Shown here one piece after another: positions 1-9,200 of a DNA stretch of 64,000 nt (the stretch's first letter is position 1; every line of letters begins with the position of its first letter). The position numbers were made by a program, and so were the translations under genes. The stretch is taken from positions 3,534,001-3,598,000 of the forward strand of contig NZ_CP151636.1 of NCBI RefSeq assembly GCF_038397745.1, given 5' to 3'. The notes under the pieces are model-generated. The model made no database searches. It had not been told where the DNA came from and worked only from the letters and a program-made list of their open reading frames with translations. Source of the DNA: Microbacterium sp. LWH11-1.2 (lineage in GTDB: Bacteria; Actinomycetota; Actinomycetes; Actinomycetales; Microbacteriaceae).

Positions 1-95
1 CTCGGATACACCCAGCCCACCGCGGCCGTGACGAGGTGCACGAAAAGGAAGACACACCACAGCACGACCACGCGGGTCGTCCGGGTCCGGCTCAC
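1..95 (-). CDS. N-terminus of a membrane protein, possibly a GT87-type glycosyltransferase (cut by window edge)
   Basis: A GTG at 95-93 overlaps the nnrD stop codon (GTGA), so translation is probably coupled to nnrD. Only about 31 codons are visible before the window ends. They encode a short basic N-terminus (MSRTRTTR) followed by a hydrophobic run (VVVLWCVFLFVHLV...), typical of a first membrane helix. From memory, GT87 polyprenol-phosphate-dependent mannosyltransferases of Microbacteriaceae start similarly, but this fragment is too short to assign. Treat it as a membrane protein of unknown function. Confidence 0.5.
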   Translation of the reverse strand, partial: MSRTRTTRVVVLWCVFLFVHLVTAAVGWVYP

Positions 96-925
96 GCCAG
101 GACGTCCGCGATCGCGGACGGGAGAGCATCCGCGACATCCATCGCGACGATCGGGTGTCCCGGTGCGCCCTCGAGCACACCCGCGGCGATCCGGGCGGCA
201 TGGCCGTGCAACCACGCTCCCGCCGCTGCGGCCTCCGCCAGAGAGGCGCCGGGATTGGCGGCCGTGACCGCGCCGAGAGCGCCGGCGAGCACATCACCGG
301 TCCCTGCCGTCGCCAGCCAGCCGGTCCCGGCTTCCACGGCGATGACGGCTCCGGACGGGTCGGCGATCAGCGTTCGAGCGCCTTTGAGCAGCACGGTTCC
401 ACCGATCTTCGCGGCGACCTGGGACGCCGCCTCGGCACGGTCGTCGCCCGACGAGGGCACCCGCAGACGCTCCCGCAGCCTCGAGAACTCGCGCGCGTGC
501 GGCGTCACGAGGAAGGGAGCGCGCGTGCCAGGCGCGAGGTCGAGTGCGCCGGCATCGATGATCACCGTGGCCGACCCGGAGAGGATCTCCCGCAGCGCCA
601 GGGTCTCGGTGTCGCTGCGCTCCCCCGGATCCGTGCCCGACCCGATCACCCAGACGTCCACCCGCGTTCCGCCCGCGTCGGGACCGGCGACCGTCTCCGG
701 ACGACGCGCCAGCACGGCATCCGCCACTCGGGACGCCCCGACGTACCGGACGAAACCGGCACCTGCCCGCCACGCGGCCTCGACACCGAGGACGGCGGCA
801 CCGGGGTAGGCGGGCGAGCCGGTGCGCAGCGCGACGACGCCACGAGCGTACTTGTCGTCGTCCGGCGTCGGCACCCGGAGGAACCGCGCGGTATCGCTGC
901 GTGTCCACTCGCGCACCTCGACCAT
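92..925 (-). CDS. nnrD: ADP-dependent (S)-NAD(P)H-hydrate dehydratase
   Basis: Carbohydrate-kinase-like (ribokinase fold) enzyme that repairs hydrated NADH/NADPH (NADHX/NADPHX) in the cytoplasm, using ADP. The 277 residues carry the family landmarks: an N-terminal glycine-rich stretch (YARGVVALRTGSPAYPGAAV), a central VIGSGTDPG, LVTPHAREFSRL, KGARTLIADP, and the GTGDVLAG motif holding the catalytic Asp near residue 209. The usual N-terminal epimerase (NnrE) partner domain is absent, so this is a stand-alone dehydratase. The ATG at 925 is preceded by TAACGT plus 6 nt, fitting a leaderless transcript. A membrane-protein gene follows with a 4-nt overlap. The gene is divergent from the OYE gene. 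Confidence 0.9.
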   Translation of the reverse strand: MVEVREWTRSDTARFLRVPTPDDDKYARGVVALRTGSPAYPGAAVLGVEAAWRAGAGFVRYVGASRVADAVLARRPETVAGPDAGGTRVDVWVIGSGTDPGERSDTETLALREILSGSATVIIDAGALDLAPGTRAPFLVTPHAREFSRLRERLRVPSSGDDRAEAASQVAAKIGGTVLLKGARTLIADPSGAVIAVEAGTGWLATAGTGDVLAGALGAVTAANPGASLAEAAAAGAWLHGHAARIAAGVLEGAPGHPIVAMDVADALPSAIADVLA

Positions 926-931
926 GACTCC

Positions 932-937
932 ACGTTA
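932..937 (-). promoter_or_regulatory. Leaderless -10 hexamer of nnrD
   Basis: TAACGT on the minus strand lies 6 nt before the nnrD ATG. This is the TAnnnT-N6-ATG spacing expected when transcription starts at the start codon. Confidence 0.55.
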
Positions 938-969
938 GCGGGACGGCCCCCGCCCCGCGCACGCGGGGG

Positions 970-975
970 TAACGT
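970..975 (+). promoter_or_regulatory. Leaderless -10 hexamer of the OYE gene
   Basis: TAACGT ends 6 nt before the GTG start at 982 and no Shine-Dalgarno sequence is visible. The same hexamer serves nnrD on the other strand, 33 bp away. Confidence 0.55.
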
Positions 976-981
976 CGAACG

Positions 982-2049
982 GTGAGCCTCCTCTTCTCCC
1001 CGCTGACCATCCGATCCGTCACGTTCCGCAACCGCCTGTGGGTGTCGCCGATGTGCATGTACAGCGCCGTCGACGGCGTCGTGCAGGAATGGCACCACAG
1101 CCATCTCGCCCAGTTCGCATCGGGCGGCGCGGGGCTCATCGTGGCGGAGGCGACCGCCGTCGTGCCGGAGGGTCGCATCTCGCCGCGCGACGTCGGACTC
1201 TGGAACGACGACCAGCGCGACGCCTGGGCTCCCATCGTGCAGGCGATCCACGATCGCGGTGCGGTCGCCGGGATCCAGCTCGCCCACGCGGGTCGCAAGG
1301 CCTCGACCTGGTGGCCGTGGGCGGAGAGTCGCGGCTCGGTGCCGTCCGACGAGGGCGGGTGGACGACGAGCGCACCGTCCGCCGTCGCCTTCGAAGGCTT
1401 CGCCGATCCGGCCGCGCTGGATGCCGCAGGGATCGACCGCGTGGTCGATGCCTTCGCCGCGGCCGCCCGACGCGCGGTCGACGCGGGCTTCGACGTGCTC
1501 GAGCTGCACGGGGCGCACGGCTACCTGCTGCACCAGTTCCTGTCGCCGCTGTCGAACCTCCGCGACGACGAGTACGGCGGGTCGCTGGACAACCGCGCCC
1601 GACTGCTCCTGCGCGTCGTGGACGCCGTCCGCGCCGAGGTCGGCGAGGAGGTTCCGCTGTTCGTGCGCATCTCGGCCACGGACCACGCCGACGGCGGCTT
1701 CACCGCCGACGAGGCGGCTGTGGTCGGAGACTGGGCGTCTCAGCACGGCGCGGACTTCATCGACGTCTCCAGCGGCGGGCTCGTCGCCCACCAGCGGATC
1801 GAGGTCTTCCCGGGCTACCAGGTCCCCCTCGCCGAGACCGTCCGGCAGGGAGGACGCATCCCGGTCTCGGCCGTCGGACTCATCACGGCGGCGGAACAGG
1901 CCGAGCAGGTGCTCGCCGCGGGCGCGGCCGATGCGATCTTCGCCGGACGCGAATGGCTGCGCGATCCGCATTTCGGCCTCCGCGCGGCGCACGAGCTCGG
2001 CGCCGAGGTCGCCTGGCCGCCGCAGTACGACCGCGCACGCTGGCGCTGA
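982..2049 (+). CDS. namA: NADH:flavin oxidoreductase, YqjM-type Old Yellow Enzyme
   Basis: FMN-dependent ene-reductase that reduces activated C=C bonds with NAD(P)H; cytoplasmic. The 355-residue TIM barrel shows the YqjM class signature: Cys25 in PMCMYS (redox tuning of FMN), HAGRKAS (substrate-binding His and the class Arg/Lys loop), LHGAHGYLLHQFLSPLSN, the following DEYGGS, and a C-terminal AGREWLRDPHF phosphate-binding segment. Length and motifs match the family. The physiological substrate cannot be read from the sequence. It is a single-gene unit ended by a shared hairpin at 2065-2105. The GTG start is supported by the -10-like TAACGT 6 nt upstream. Confidence 0.88.
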   Translation: MSLLFSPLTIRSVTFRNRLWVSPMCMYSAVDGVVQEWHHSHLAQFASGGAGLIVAEATAVVPEGRISPRDVGLWNDDQRDAWAPIVQAIHDRGAVAGIQLAHAGRKASTWWPWAESRGSVPSDEGGWTTSAPSAVAFEGFADPAALDAAGIDRVVDAFAAAARRAVDAGFDVLELHGAHGYLLHQFLSPLSNLRDDEYGGSLDNRARLLLRVVDAVRAEVGEEVPLFVRISATDHADGGFTADEAAVVGDWASQHGADFIDVSSGGLVAHQRIEVFPGYQVPLAETVRQGGRIPVSAVGLITAAEQAEQVLAAGAADAIFAGREWLRDPHFGLRAAHELGAEVAWPPQYDRARWR

Positions 2050-2064
2050 CCGGCGCCGTGCCGG

Positions 2065-2105
2065 ACGAAGGCCGCCGCCCCGAGAACCGGGACGGCGGCC
2101 TTCGT
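2065..2105. terminator. Bidirectional hairpin between the OYE gene and the CBS-protein operon
   Basis: Perfect 13-bp inverted repeat (ACGAAGGCCGCCG at 2065-2077, complement at 2093-2105) with a 15-nt loop that can extend the stem by CCC/GGG. It lies between two convergent genes. No long T-run is present, which is common in actinobacterial terminators. Confidence 0.75.
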
Positions 2106-2121
2106 CGTGAGGCGTGCGCGG

Positions 2122-3183
2122 TCAGCGTCCCCGGATGCGACGGGTCGCGTCCTGCACCTCGCCGACGAGCTCCTCCAGGATGTCCTCCAGGAACAGCACG
2201 GCGGTCGTGCGGCCGTCCGCGTCGCGCACCTTGGCCAGATGACGACCGGCACGGCGCATGAGCGCGAGGGCGTCCTCCAGATCGGTGTCCTCCTGCACGG
2301 GGACCATGTGGTGGATGCGCTTCGCCGGAAGCGGCTCCACCAGCTTCTCGGCGGCGTCCGGGCCGTCGGAAGCCCGCAGGATGTCCTTCAGATGGACGTA
2401 GCCGACCGGCACGGCATCCGCATCGACGATCACGTAGCGGGAGAACCCGTATCGGGCGACCGCCTTCTCGATGTCGTCGGGTGTCGTCGACTGCGGCAGC
2501 GTGATGAGGTCGCTGAGCGGAACGGCCACGTCGCGCGCCTTCTTGTCCGTGAACTCCACGGCGGCCGCCACGGTTCCCGCGGTGTCGGTCAGCACGCCCT
2601 CTCGGCGCGACTGATCGACGATGGTCGCGACCTCGTCGAGCGTGAAGGTCGAGGCGGCCTCGTTCTTCGGCTCGACCCGGAACAGTCGCAGCACGCCGTT
2701 GGCGGCCGCGTTCAGGAGCCAGATCACCGGCATGAAGATCTTCGACACCCACACGAGCGGGGTCGCCAGGATCAGCACCGCCCGGTCCGGCACCGAGAAC
2801 GCGAGGTTCTTCGGCACCATCTCGCCGAACACGACGTGCAGGAACGAGACGATCAGCAGCGCGATCGTGAACGACACCACATCGACGACGCCGTCCGACC
2901 AGCCGAGCGCGTGCATCGGCACGGCGAGCAGGTGGTGGATCGCGGGCTCGGAGACGTTCAGGATCAGCAGCGAGCAGATCGTGATGCCGAGCTGCGATGT
3001 CGCGAGCATCAGCGTCGCGTGCTCCATGGCATAGAGCGCGGTCTTGGCAGCGCGCGAGCCCTCCTCGGCGCGCGGCTCGATCTGCGAGCGCCGCGCGGAG
3101 ATGACCGCGAACTCGGCGCCGACGAAGAACGCGTTCGCGACGAGCAGCACCACGAGCCAGGCGAGTCCTCCCCAGTCGTTCAT
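2122..3183 (-). CDS. CNNM/CBS-domain membrane protein (short HlyC/CorC family)
   Basis: 353-residue membrane protein. An N-terminal CNNM (DUF21) domain of about 4 hydrophobic segments (residues 7-175, with VGAEFAVISARRSQIEP and GEMVPKNLA) precedes a CBS pair (about 200-335). Unlike the upstream paralogue it ends right after the CBS pair and lacks the C-terminal CorC_HlyC domain. CNNM/CorC proteins are linked to Mg2+/Co2+ homeostasis or export; the old haemolysin label is probably wrong for them. Its ATG overlaps the stop of the preceding paralogue (ATGA at 3183-3180), so the two are translationally coupled and may act as a heterodimer. Confidence 0.85.
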   Translation of the reverse strand: MNDWGGLAWLVVLLVANAFFVGAEFAVISARRSQIEPRAEEGSRAAKTALYAMEHATLMLATSQLGITICSLLILNVSEPAIHHLLAVPMHALGWSDGVVDVVSFTIALLIVSFLHVVFGEMVPKNLAFSVPDRAVLILATPLVWVSKIFMPVIWLLNAAANGVLRLFRVEPKNEAASTFTLDEVATIVDQSRREGVLTDTAGTVAAAVEFTDKKARDVAVPLSDLITLPQSTTPDDIEKAVARYGFSRYVIVDADAVPVGYVHLKDILRASDGPDAAEKLVEPLPAKRIHHMVPVQEDTDLEDALALMRRAGRHLAKVRDADGRTTAVLFLEDILEELVGEVQDATRRIRGR

Positions 3184-4496
3184 CGGGTGGCCTCCTCTGC
3201 GGTGTCGTGCGGTCTCGGGACGTATCTCACGCGGTCGACCCTCCGGCCGTCCATCCGGACGACCTGGAGCATGCCGCTGTCGACCGTCACCTCGTCTCCG
3301 ACGGTCGGCACGCGCTCGAGCACGCTCATGACGTACCCGCCGACCGTGTCGTAGACGTCGCCCTCCGGAACCACGACTCCGGCGCGGCTGCGCAGCTCGT
3401 CCGGTCGCAGCTCACCCGGGAACATGATGCCGTCGCGCCCGCGGACGATGCCGGCCCTCGTGCGGTCGTGCTCGTCCGACACCTCGCCGACGAGCTCCTC
3501 GACGAGGTCCTCGAGTGTCACGAGACCCGCGGTGCCGCCGTACTCGTCGACGACGATGGCGAGCTGGTAGCCGCGAGCGCGGAGCTCGGAGATGAGACCG
3601 TCGACGTGCACGGTCTCCGGGACCCGGAGCGCGTCCGTCGCGAGAGCGCCCACCGGCACCTCCGCGCGACGCTCACGTGGCACCGAGATGGCCGCCTTCA
3701 GGTGCACGACGCCGGAGATGTCGTCGAGGTCGTCGTCGTAGACGGGGAAGCGGCTGTGGCCGGTGCGACGTGCCAGCTGGATGACGTCATCGGCGGAGTC
3801 GCCCGCGGCGAGCGCATGCATGCTCGGCCGGGCCGTCATCACGTCGGCGGCGCTGAGCCGCGAGAAGGTGAGCGTGCGGTCGAGCAGGCTGGCCGTGTCG
3901 GCCTCGAGCAGTCCCGCGTTCGCGGAGCGGCGGACGAGCGACGAGAGCTCCTCGGCGCTGCGCGCACCGGAGAGCTCCTCCTTGGGCTCGATGCCCATGC
4001 TGCGCAGCACACCGTTCGCGCTGCCGTTGAGCACCACGATGGCGGGCTTGAACACCGTCGTGAACGCGACCTGGAAGGGGATGACGAGCTTGGCGGTCTG
4101 CCGCGGCAGCGCCAGCGCGAAGTTCTTCGGGACCAGCTCGCCGAGGATCATCGACAGCACCGTGGCGACCAGCATCGCGACGATGGTCGCGATCGGAGCG
4201 ACGGCAGCCTCGGGGATGCTCCAGGCGAGGAGAGTCGGACGGAGAAGGTTCGACAGCGCGGGCTCCATCGTGTAACCGGTGAGGAGCGTCGTCAGCGTGA
4301 TGCCGAGCTGCGCCGACGAGAGATGCGTCGACGTGTGCTTGAGAGCGCTGATCGTGAGCGAGAGCCGGGATTCGCCTCGTGCCTGACGAGCCTCGAGGTC
4401 GGCGCGGTCGAGATTGACCAGCGCGAACTCGCTCGCGACGAAGAGGCCGGTGCCGACCGTGAGCAGGAGCCCCACGCCCAACATGATGTAGTCCAT
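3180..4496 (-). CDS. CNNM/CBS/CorC_HlyC-domain membrane protein
   Basis: 438-residue probable divalent-cation transporter or efflux regulator. N-terminal CNNM domain with four hydrophobic stretches ([29 protein letters not shown]), CBS pair (about 200-325, [35 protein letters not shown]), and a C-terminal CorC_HlyC domain ([25 protein letters not shown]...). I chose ATG 4496 because GGAGAGGA lies about 8 nt upstream; the reading frame is open a further 17 codons to 4547. It is the first gene of a two-gene operon with its shorter paralogue, 4-nt overlap. Confidence 0.87.
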   Translation of the reverse strand: MDYIMLGVGLLLTVGTGLFVASEFALVNLDRADLEARQARGESRLSLTISALKHTSTHLSSAQLGITLTTLLTGYTMEPALSNLLRPTLLAWSIPEAAVAPIATIVAMLVATVLSMILGELVPKNFALALPRQTAKLVIPFQVAFTTVFKPAIVVLNGSANGVLRSMGIEPKEELSGARSAEELSSLVRRSANAGLLEADTASLLDRTLTFSRLSAADVMTARPSMHALAAGDSADDVIQLARRTGHSRFPVYDDDLDDISGVVHLKAAISVPRERRAEVPVGALATDALRVPETVHVDGLISELRARGYQLAIVVDEYGGTAGLVTLEDLVEELVGEVSDEHDRTRAGIVRGRDGIMFPGELRPDELRSRAGVVVPEGDVYDTVGGYVMSVLERVPTVGDEVTVDSGMLQVVRMDGRRVDRVRYVPRPHDTAEEATR

Positions 4497-4607
4497 CAGA
4501 GGTTCCTCTCCGGTGAGAGAGGCGGACAGTGGGGCGATGTACTGCAACTGGGAGGGTCGTCCATTATGCGGACGATTCTACAGAACCCGGCGGGGAGCGC
4601 GACTCGG

Positions 4608-6062
4608 CTACCAGCTGACCGGGAGCGCCTTGCCCTCCTCGTATCCCGCGGCCGACTGGAGGCCGACGAGAGCCCGGTCGTGGAACTCCGGCACCGACGA
4701 CGCGCCGGCGTACGTGAACGACGAGCGCACGCCCGAGGTGATCATGTCGAGCAGGTCCTCCAGTCCGGGGCGGAGCGGATCCAGGTAGATCTTCGACGAG
4801 GAGATCCCCTCGGCGAAGAGCTCCTTGCGCGCACGCTCGTAGGCGTCGAGGCGGCCGAACCGCGCCTGGACCGCCTTGGTCGAGGCCATGCCCCACGATT
4901 CCTTGAAGATCCGTCCCTCGCCGTCGCGCTGCAGCTCCCCCGGCGCCTCGATCGTGCCGGCGAACCAGGAGCCGACCATGACGGATGCCGCGCCGGCGGC
5001 GAGCGCGAGCGCCACGTCGCGGGGGTACCGCACCCCGCCGTCCGCCCAGACATGGGCCCCGAGCTCTCGCGCCGCCTGCGCGGTCTCGAGCACCGCCGAG
5101 AACTGGGGTCGCCCGACCGCGGTCATCATGCGCGTCGTGCACATCGCGCCGGGGCCCACGCCGACCTTGAGGATCGACGCTCCCGCATCGACGAGGTCGC
5201 GCACGCCGTCGGCGGTGACGATGTTCCCCGCCACGATCGGCAGGCCCAGGTCGAGGTCGGCGACCGCGCGCAGCGCGCGCAGCATCCCCTCCTGGTGCCC
5301 GTGGGCGGTGTCGACCACCAGCACGTCGACCCCGGCGCCGGCGAGCGCCTTGGCCTTCGCGGCCACATCGCCGTTGATACCGACAGCGGCGGCGACGGCG
5401 AGGCGGCCGTCGGCGTCGAGCGCCGGACGATACAGCGTGGAGCGCAGCGCGGTGCGCGCGCTCAGCGTTCCCACCAGATGCCCGTGATGGATCACGGTCA
5501 CCATCTCGACGTCGGCATCCGTGATCACGTCGAAGGCGTGGCGTTCCGAGCCGATGTCCTCCGCGTCGATCGACGGGACGCCGCTGTGCACGAGATCGCC
5601 CAGCTGCGCATCCGGGAGCGCCGTGGCCAGCCGCGTCGCCGGAAGGATGCCGAGCACCCGGCCGACCTCGATCGGCGCCTCGCCGCGGGCGACGACGATC
5701 CCGTGCCCTGCGGTCGGCGGGAGCAGACGGAGCGCGTCGGCGACGGACGCCTCCGGCGGGAGCACGATCGGCGTGTCCCAGAGCACGGGCTGAGCCTTGA
5801 CGTCGCGGATCGCGGCGTCCAGGTCCTGCAGCGGCAGGTCCTGCGGAAGCACGCCGAGTCCGCCGCGGCGGGCGAGCACGGCCGCCAGACGCGGACCCGT
5901 CACCGAGTTCATGTTCGAGGCCACCAGGGGCAGCGTCGCCGGTGTCCCGTCCTGCGGAGCGAGATCGACCTGGAGACGACTGGTCACCGCGGATCGGCGC
6001 GGAACCAGGAAGACGTCCGAATAGGTCAGATCGACGGTCGGCTGCGCACCTGAGAAGTTCAT
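4608..6062 (-). CDS. guaB1: GuaB1-family IMP dehydrogenase-related protein (probable GMP reductase)
   Basis: 484-residue (beta/alpha)8 barrel of the IMPDH/GMPR superfamily with an inserted CBS region (about 95-205). It contains the catalytic-loop Cys308 in GVGPGAMCTTRMMT, the DTAHGHQEGM nucleotide-binding strand and IVAGNIVT. Actinobacteria carry this GuaB1 paralogue besides the true IMP dehydrogenase. From memory, the mycobacterial one acts as an NADPH-dependent GMP reductase (GMP to IMP, purine salvage). The ATG at 6062 gives the conserved MNFSGAQPTVDLTYSDVFLVP start; the frame stays open upstream but that stretch is not protein-like. TACCGT lies 6 nt before the ATG. Divergent from kgd. Confidence 0.87.
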   Translation of the reverse strand: MNFSGAQPTVDLTYSDVFLVPRRSAVTSRLQVDLAPQDGTPATLPLVASNMNSVTGPRLAAVLARRGGLGVLPQDLPLQDLDAAIRDVKAQPVLWDTPIVLPPEASVADALRLLPPTAGHGIVVARGEAPIEVGRVLGILPATRLATALPDAQLGDLVHSGVPSIDAEDIGSERHAFDVITDADVEMVTVIHHGHLVGTLSARTALRSTLYRPALDADGRLAVAAAVGINGDVAAKAKALAGAGVDVLVVDTAHGHQEGMLRALRAVADLDLGLPIVAGNIVTADGVRDLVDAGASILKVGVGPGAMCTTRMMTAVGRPQFSAVLETAQAARELGAHVWADGGVRYPRDVALALAAGAASVMVGSWFAGTIEAPGELQRDGEGRIFKESWGMASTKAVQARFGRLDAYERARKELFAEGISSSKIYLDPLRPGLEDLLDMITSGVRSSFTYAGASSVPEFHDRALVGLQSAAGYEEGKALPVSW

Positions 6063-6068
6063 GTCTCC

Positions 6069-6074
6069 ACGGTA
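6069..6074 (-). promoter_or_regulatory. Leaderless -10 hexamer of guaB1
   Basis: TACCGT on the minus strand, 6 nt before the guaB1 ATG. The 6-nt spacer (GGAGAC) also resembles a Shine-Dalgarno sequence but would sit too close to the ATG to work well. Confidence 0.5.
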
Positions 6075-6222
6075 CTCAGATCGCCGCGCGGTCGGCACAC
6101 GGCTTCGACGATTGCCGGGGCGAAACACGTTAGGCTTGACAGTCGAGAGTGTGCGGACCCGGGCGCATCCTGCGCCGTCGTCTGCACCAGAGTGCTTCAG
6201 CGATGAAAGAGGGCGATACAGC

Positions 6223-9200
6223 GTGTCGAACCAGGTGACCGGCGTCGGAGGCGACGGGGGGTTCGGAGCCAATTCCTGGCTCGTCGAAGAGCTCTACGAG
6301 CAGTTCAAGGAGAACCGCGACTCGGTCGACAAGGAGTGGTGGCCGGTTCTGGAGAAGTACCACGCGGACACCACCGGCTCCGCGGCTCCTGCGGCTGCCC
6401 CCGCGGCCCCCGCTGACACGGCCGCGCATCCCGTCACGGCACCGATCCCGGTGATCGGCTCGCAGCCGGTCGCACGGACCACCACCAAGCCAGCGGCCAC
6501 GGCTCCGATCCCCGCCCAGGCGCCGAAGCCTGCGGCGAAGGAAGCCGTCGACGCCGCCGAAGAGGACAAGGTCACCCCGCTCCGCGGCCTCCCCAAGACC
6601 CTCGCGGCGAACATGGACGAGTCCCTGACCGTCCCGACCGCGACCAGCGTCCGCACCGTTCCGGCGAAGCTGATGATCGACAACCGCATCGTCATCAACA
6701 ACCACATGGCCCGCACGCGCGGCGGCAAGATCAGCTTCACCCACCTCATCGGCTGGGCGCTCATCCGCACCCTCGACGAGTTCCGCAGCCAGAACGTGTT
6801 CTACGCCGAGATCGACGGCAAGCCGTCCGTCGTCGCACCGGCGCACGTGAACCTCGGCATCGCGATCGACCTGCCCAAGCCCGACGGCACGCGCGCCCTC
6901 ATGGTCCCGAGCATCAAGCGCGCCGACACCCTGAGCTTCACCGAGTACCTGTCGGCGTACGAGGATCTGGTCACGCGCGCCCGCGGCAACAAGCTGACCG
7001 CCGCGGACTTCCAGGGCACCACGGTGTCGCTGACCAACCCGGGCGGCATCGGAACCGTGCACTCGGTTCCGCGTCTGATGAAGGGCCAGGGCTGCATCAT
7101 CGGCGCCGGCGCCCTCGAGTACCCGGCCGAGTTCCAGGGCGCGAGCGACAAGACGCTCAACGAGCTCGCGATCGGCAAGACCATCACCCTGACCAGCACC
7201 TACGACCACCGCGTCATCCAGGGCGCCGGGTCGGGCGAGTTCCTCAAGAAGGTGCACGAGCTGCTCATCGGGCAGCGCGGCTTCTACGACGACATCTTCG
7301 CGGCGCTCCGCATCCCGTACGCGCCGATCCGCTGGAACCCCGACATCGCGGTCGACCTCGCCGAGCGCGTCGACAAGCAGTCCCGCGTGCAGGAGCTCAT
7401 CAACTCCTTCCGCGTGCGCGGCCACCTGATGGCCGACATCGATCCGCTGGAGTATGTGCAGCGGTCGCACCCCGACCTCGAGATCGAGAGCCACGGGCTC
7501 ACCTTCTGGGACCTGGACCGCGAGTTCGTCACCGGCGGCTTCGGCGGCCGGCGACTCGCGAAGCTGCGCGACATCCTCGGCGTGCTGCGCGACTCGTACT
7601 GCCGCACGCTCGGCATCGAGTACATGCACATCCAGGACCCGGAGCAGCGCCGCTGGTTCCAGGAGAAGGTCGAGGTCAAGTACCAGAAGCCCGGCCACGA
7701 CGAGCAGCTCCGCGTCCTCCGCAAGCTCAACGAGGCCGAGGCGTTCGAGACGTTCCTGCAGACGAAGTTCGTCGGCCAGAAGCGGTTCTCGCTCGAGGGC
7801 GGTGAGTCGCTCATCCCGCTTCTCGACGAGATCCTCCAGGGCGCCGCGACGGCCGGACTCGAGGGCGCGGCGATCGGCATGGCCCACCGCGGTCGTCTGA
7901 ACGTGCTCACCAACATCGCCGGCAAGACCTACGGGCAGGTGTTCCGCGAGTTCGAGGGCACGCAGACCCCGGGCAACCAGCGCGGCTCCGGCGATGTGAA
8001 GTACCACCTCGGCACCGAAGGCACCTTCGTCGCCGACGACGGCTCCGAGCTGCCCGTCTACCTCGCCGCGAACCCCTCGCACCTCGAGACGGTCGACGGA
8101 GTCCTCGAGGGCATCGTCCGCGCCAAGCAGGACCGCAAGCCCATCGGCACCTTCGCCTGGCTGCCGATCCTCGTCCACGGTGACGCGGCCTTCGCAGGCC
8201 AGGGCGTCGTGGTCGAGACGCTGCAGATGTCGCAGCTGCGCGGCTACCGCACCGGCGGCACCATCCACGTGGTCGTCAACAACCAGGTCGGCTTCACGAC
8301 GTCGCCGAACGACGGTCGCACCTCGGTCTACGCGACCGATGTCGCCAAGACGATCCAGGCGCCGGTGTTCCACGTGAACGGCGACGACCCCGAGGGCGTC
8401 ATCCACGTCGCCCAGCTCGCCTTCGAGTATCGCGAACGCTTCCACCGCGACGTCGTGATCGACCTGGTCTGCTACCGCCGACGTGGTCACAACGAGGGCG
8501 ACGACCCCTCGATGACGCAGCCTCTGATGACCGACCTGATCCAGGCGAAGCGTTCGGTCCGCAAGCTCTACACCGAGTCGCTCGTCGGCCGCGGTGACAT
8601 CACCGAGCAGGAGTACGACGAGGCGAAGGCGGACTTCCAGAACCGCCTCGAGATCGCCTTCGCCGAGACGCACGCCGCGGAGACCGGTGCGACGCCGATC
8701 GCGCCCGATCTCCTCCCGGTCGAGGAGCAGATCGGCGCACCGGACATCACCGGCGTGCCGAACGAGGTCATCCAGCTCATCGGCGATGCGTTCGTGAACA
8801 AGCCCGAGGGCTTCACGGTGCACCCGAAGATCCAGCAGCTGCTCGACAAGCGTCTCGACATGAGCCGCAACGGCGGCATCGACTGGGGCTTCGGCGAGCT
8901 TCTCGCGTTCGGTTCGCTGCTCGTCGAGGGCACGCCCGTGCGCTTCGCTGGTCAGGATGCGCGCCGGGGCACGTTCGTGCAGCGTCACGCCACCCTGCAC
9001 GACCGCGCGAACGGCCAGGAGTGGCTGCCGCTGTCGAACCTCTCCGACGCGCAGGGCCGCTTCTTCATCTATGACTCGCTCCTCAGCGAGTACGCCGCCC
9101 TCGGCTTCGAGTACGGCTACTCCGTCGAGGCTCCCGAGGCGCTCGTCCTGTGGGAGGCGCAGTTCGGAGATTTCGTCAACGGCGCCCAGTCGGTCATCGA

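Noticed and set aside
2122..4496. Haemolysins
   Set aside because: The haemolysin label comes from old family naming; CNNM/CBS architecture indicates cation transport or its regulation.
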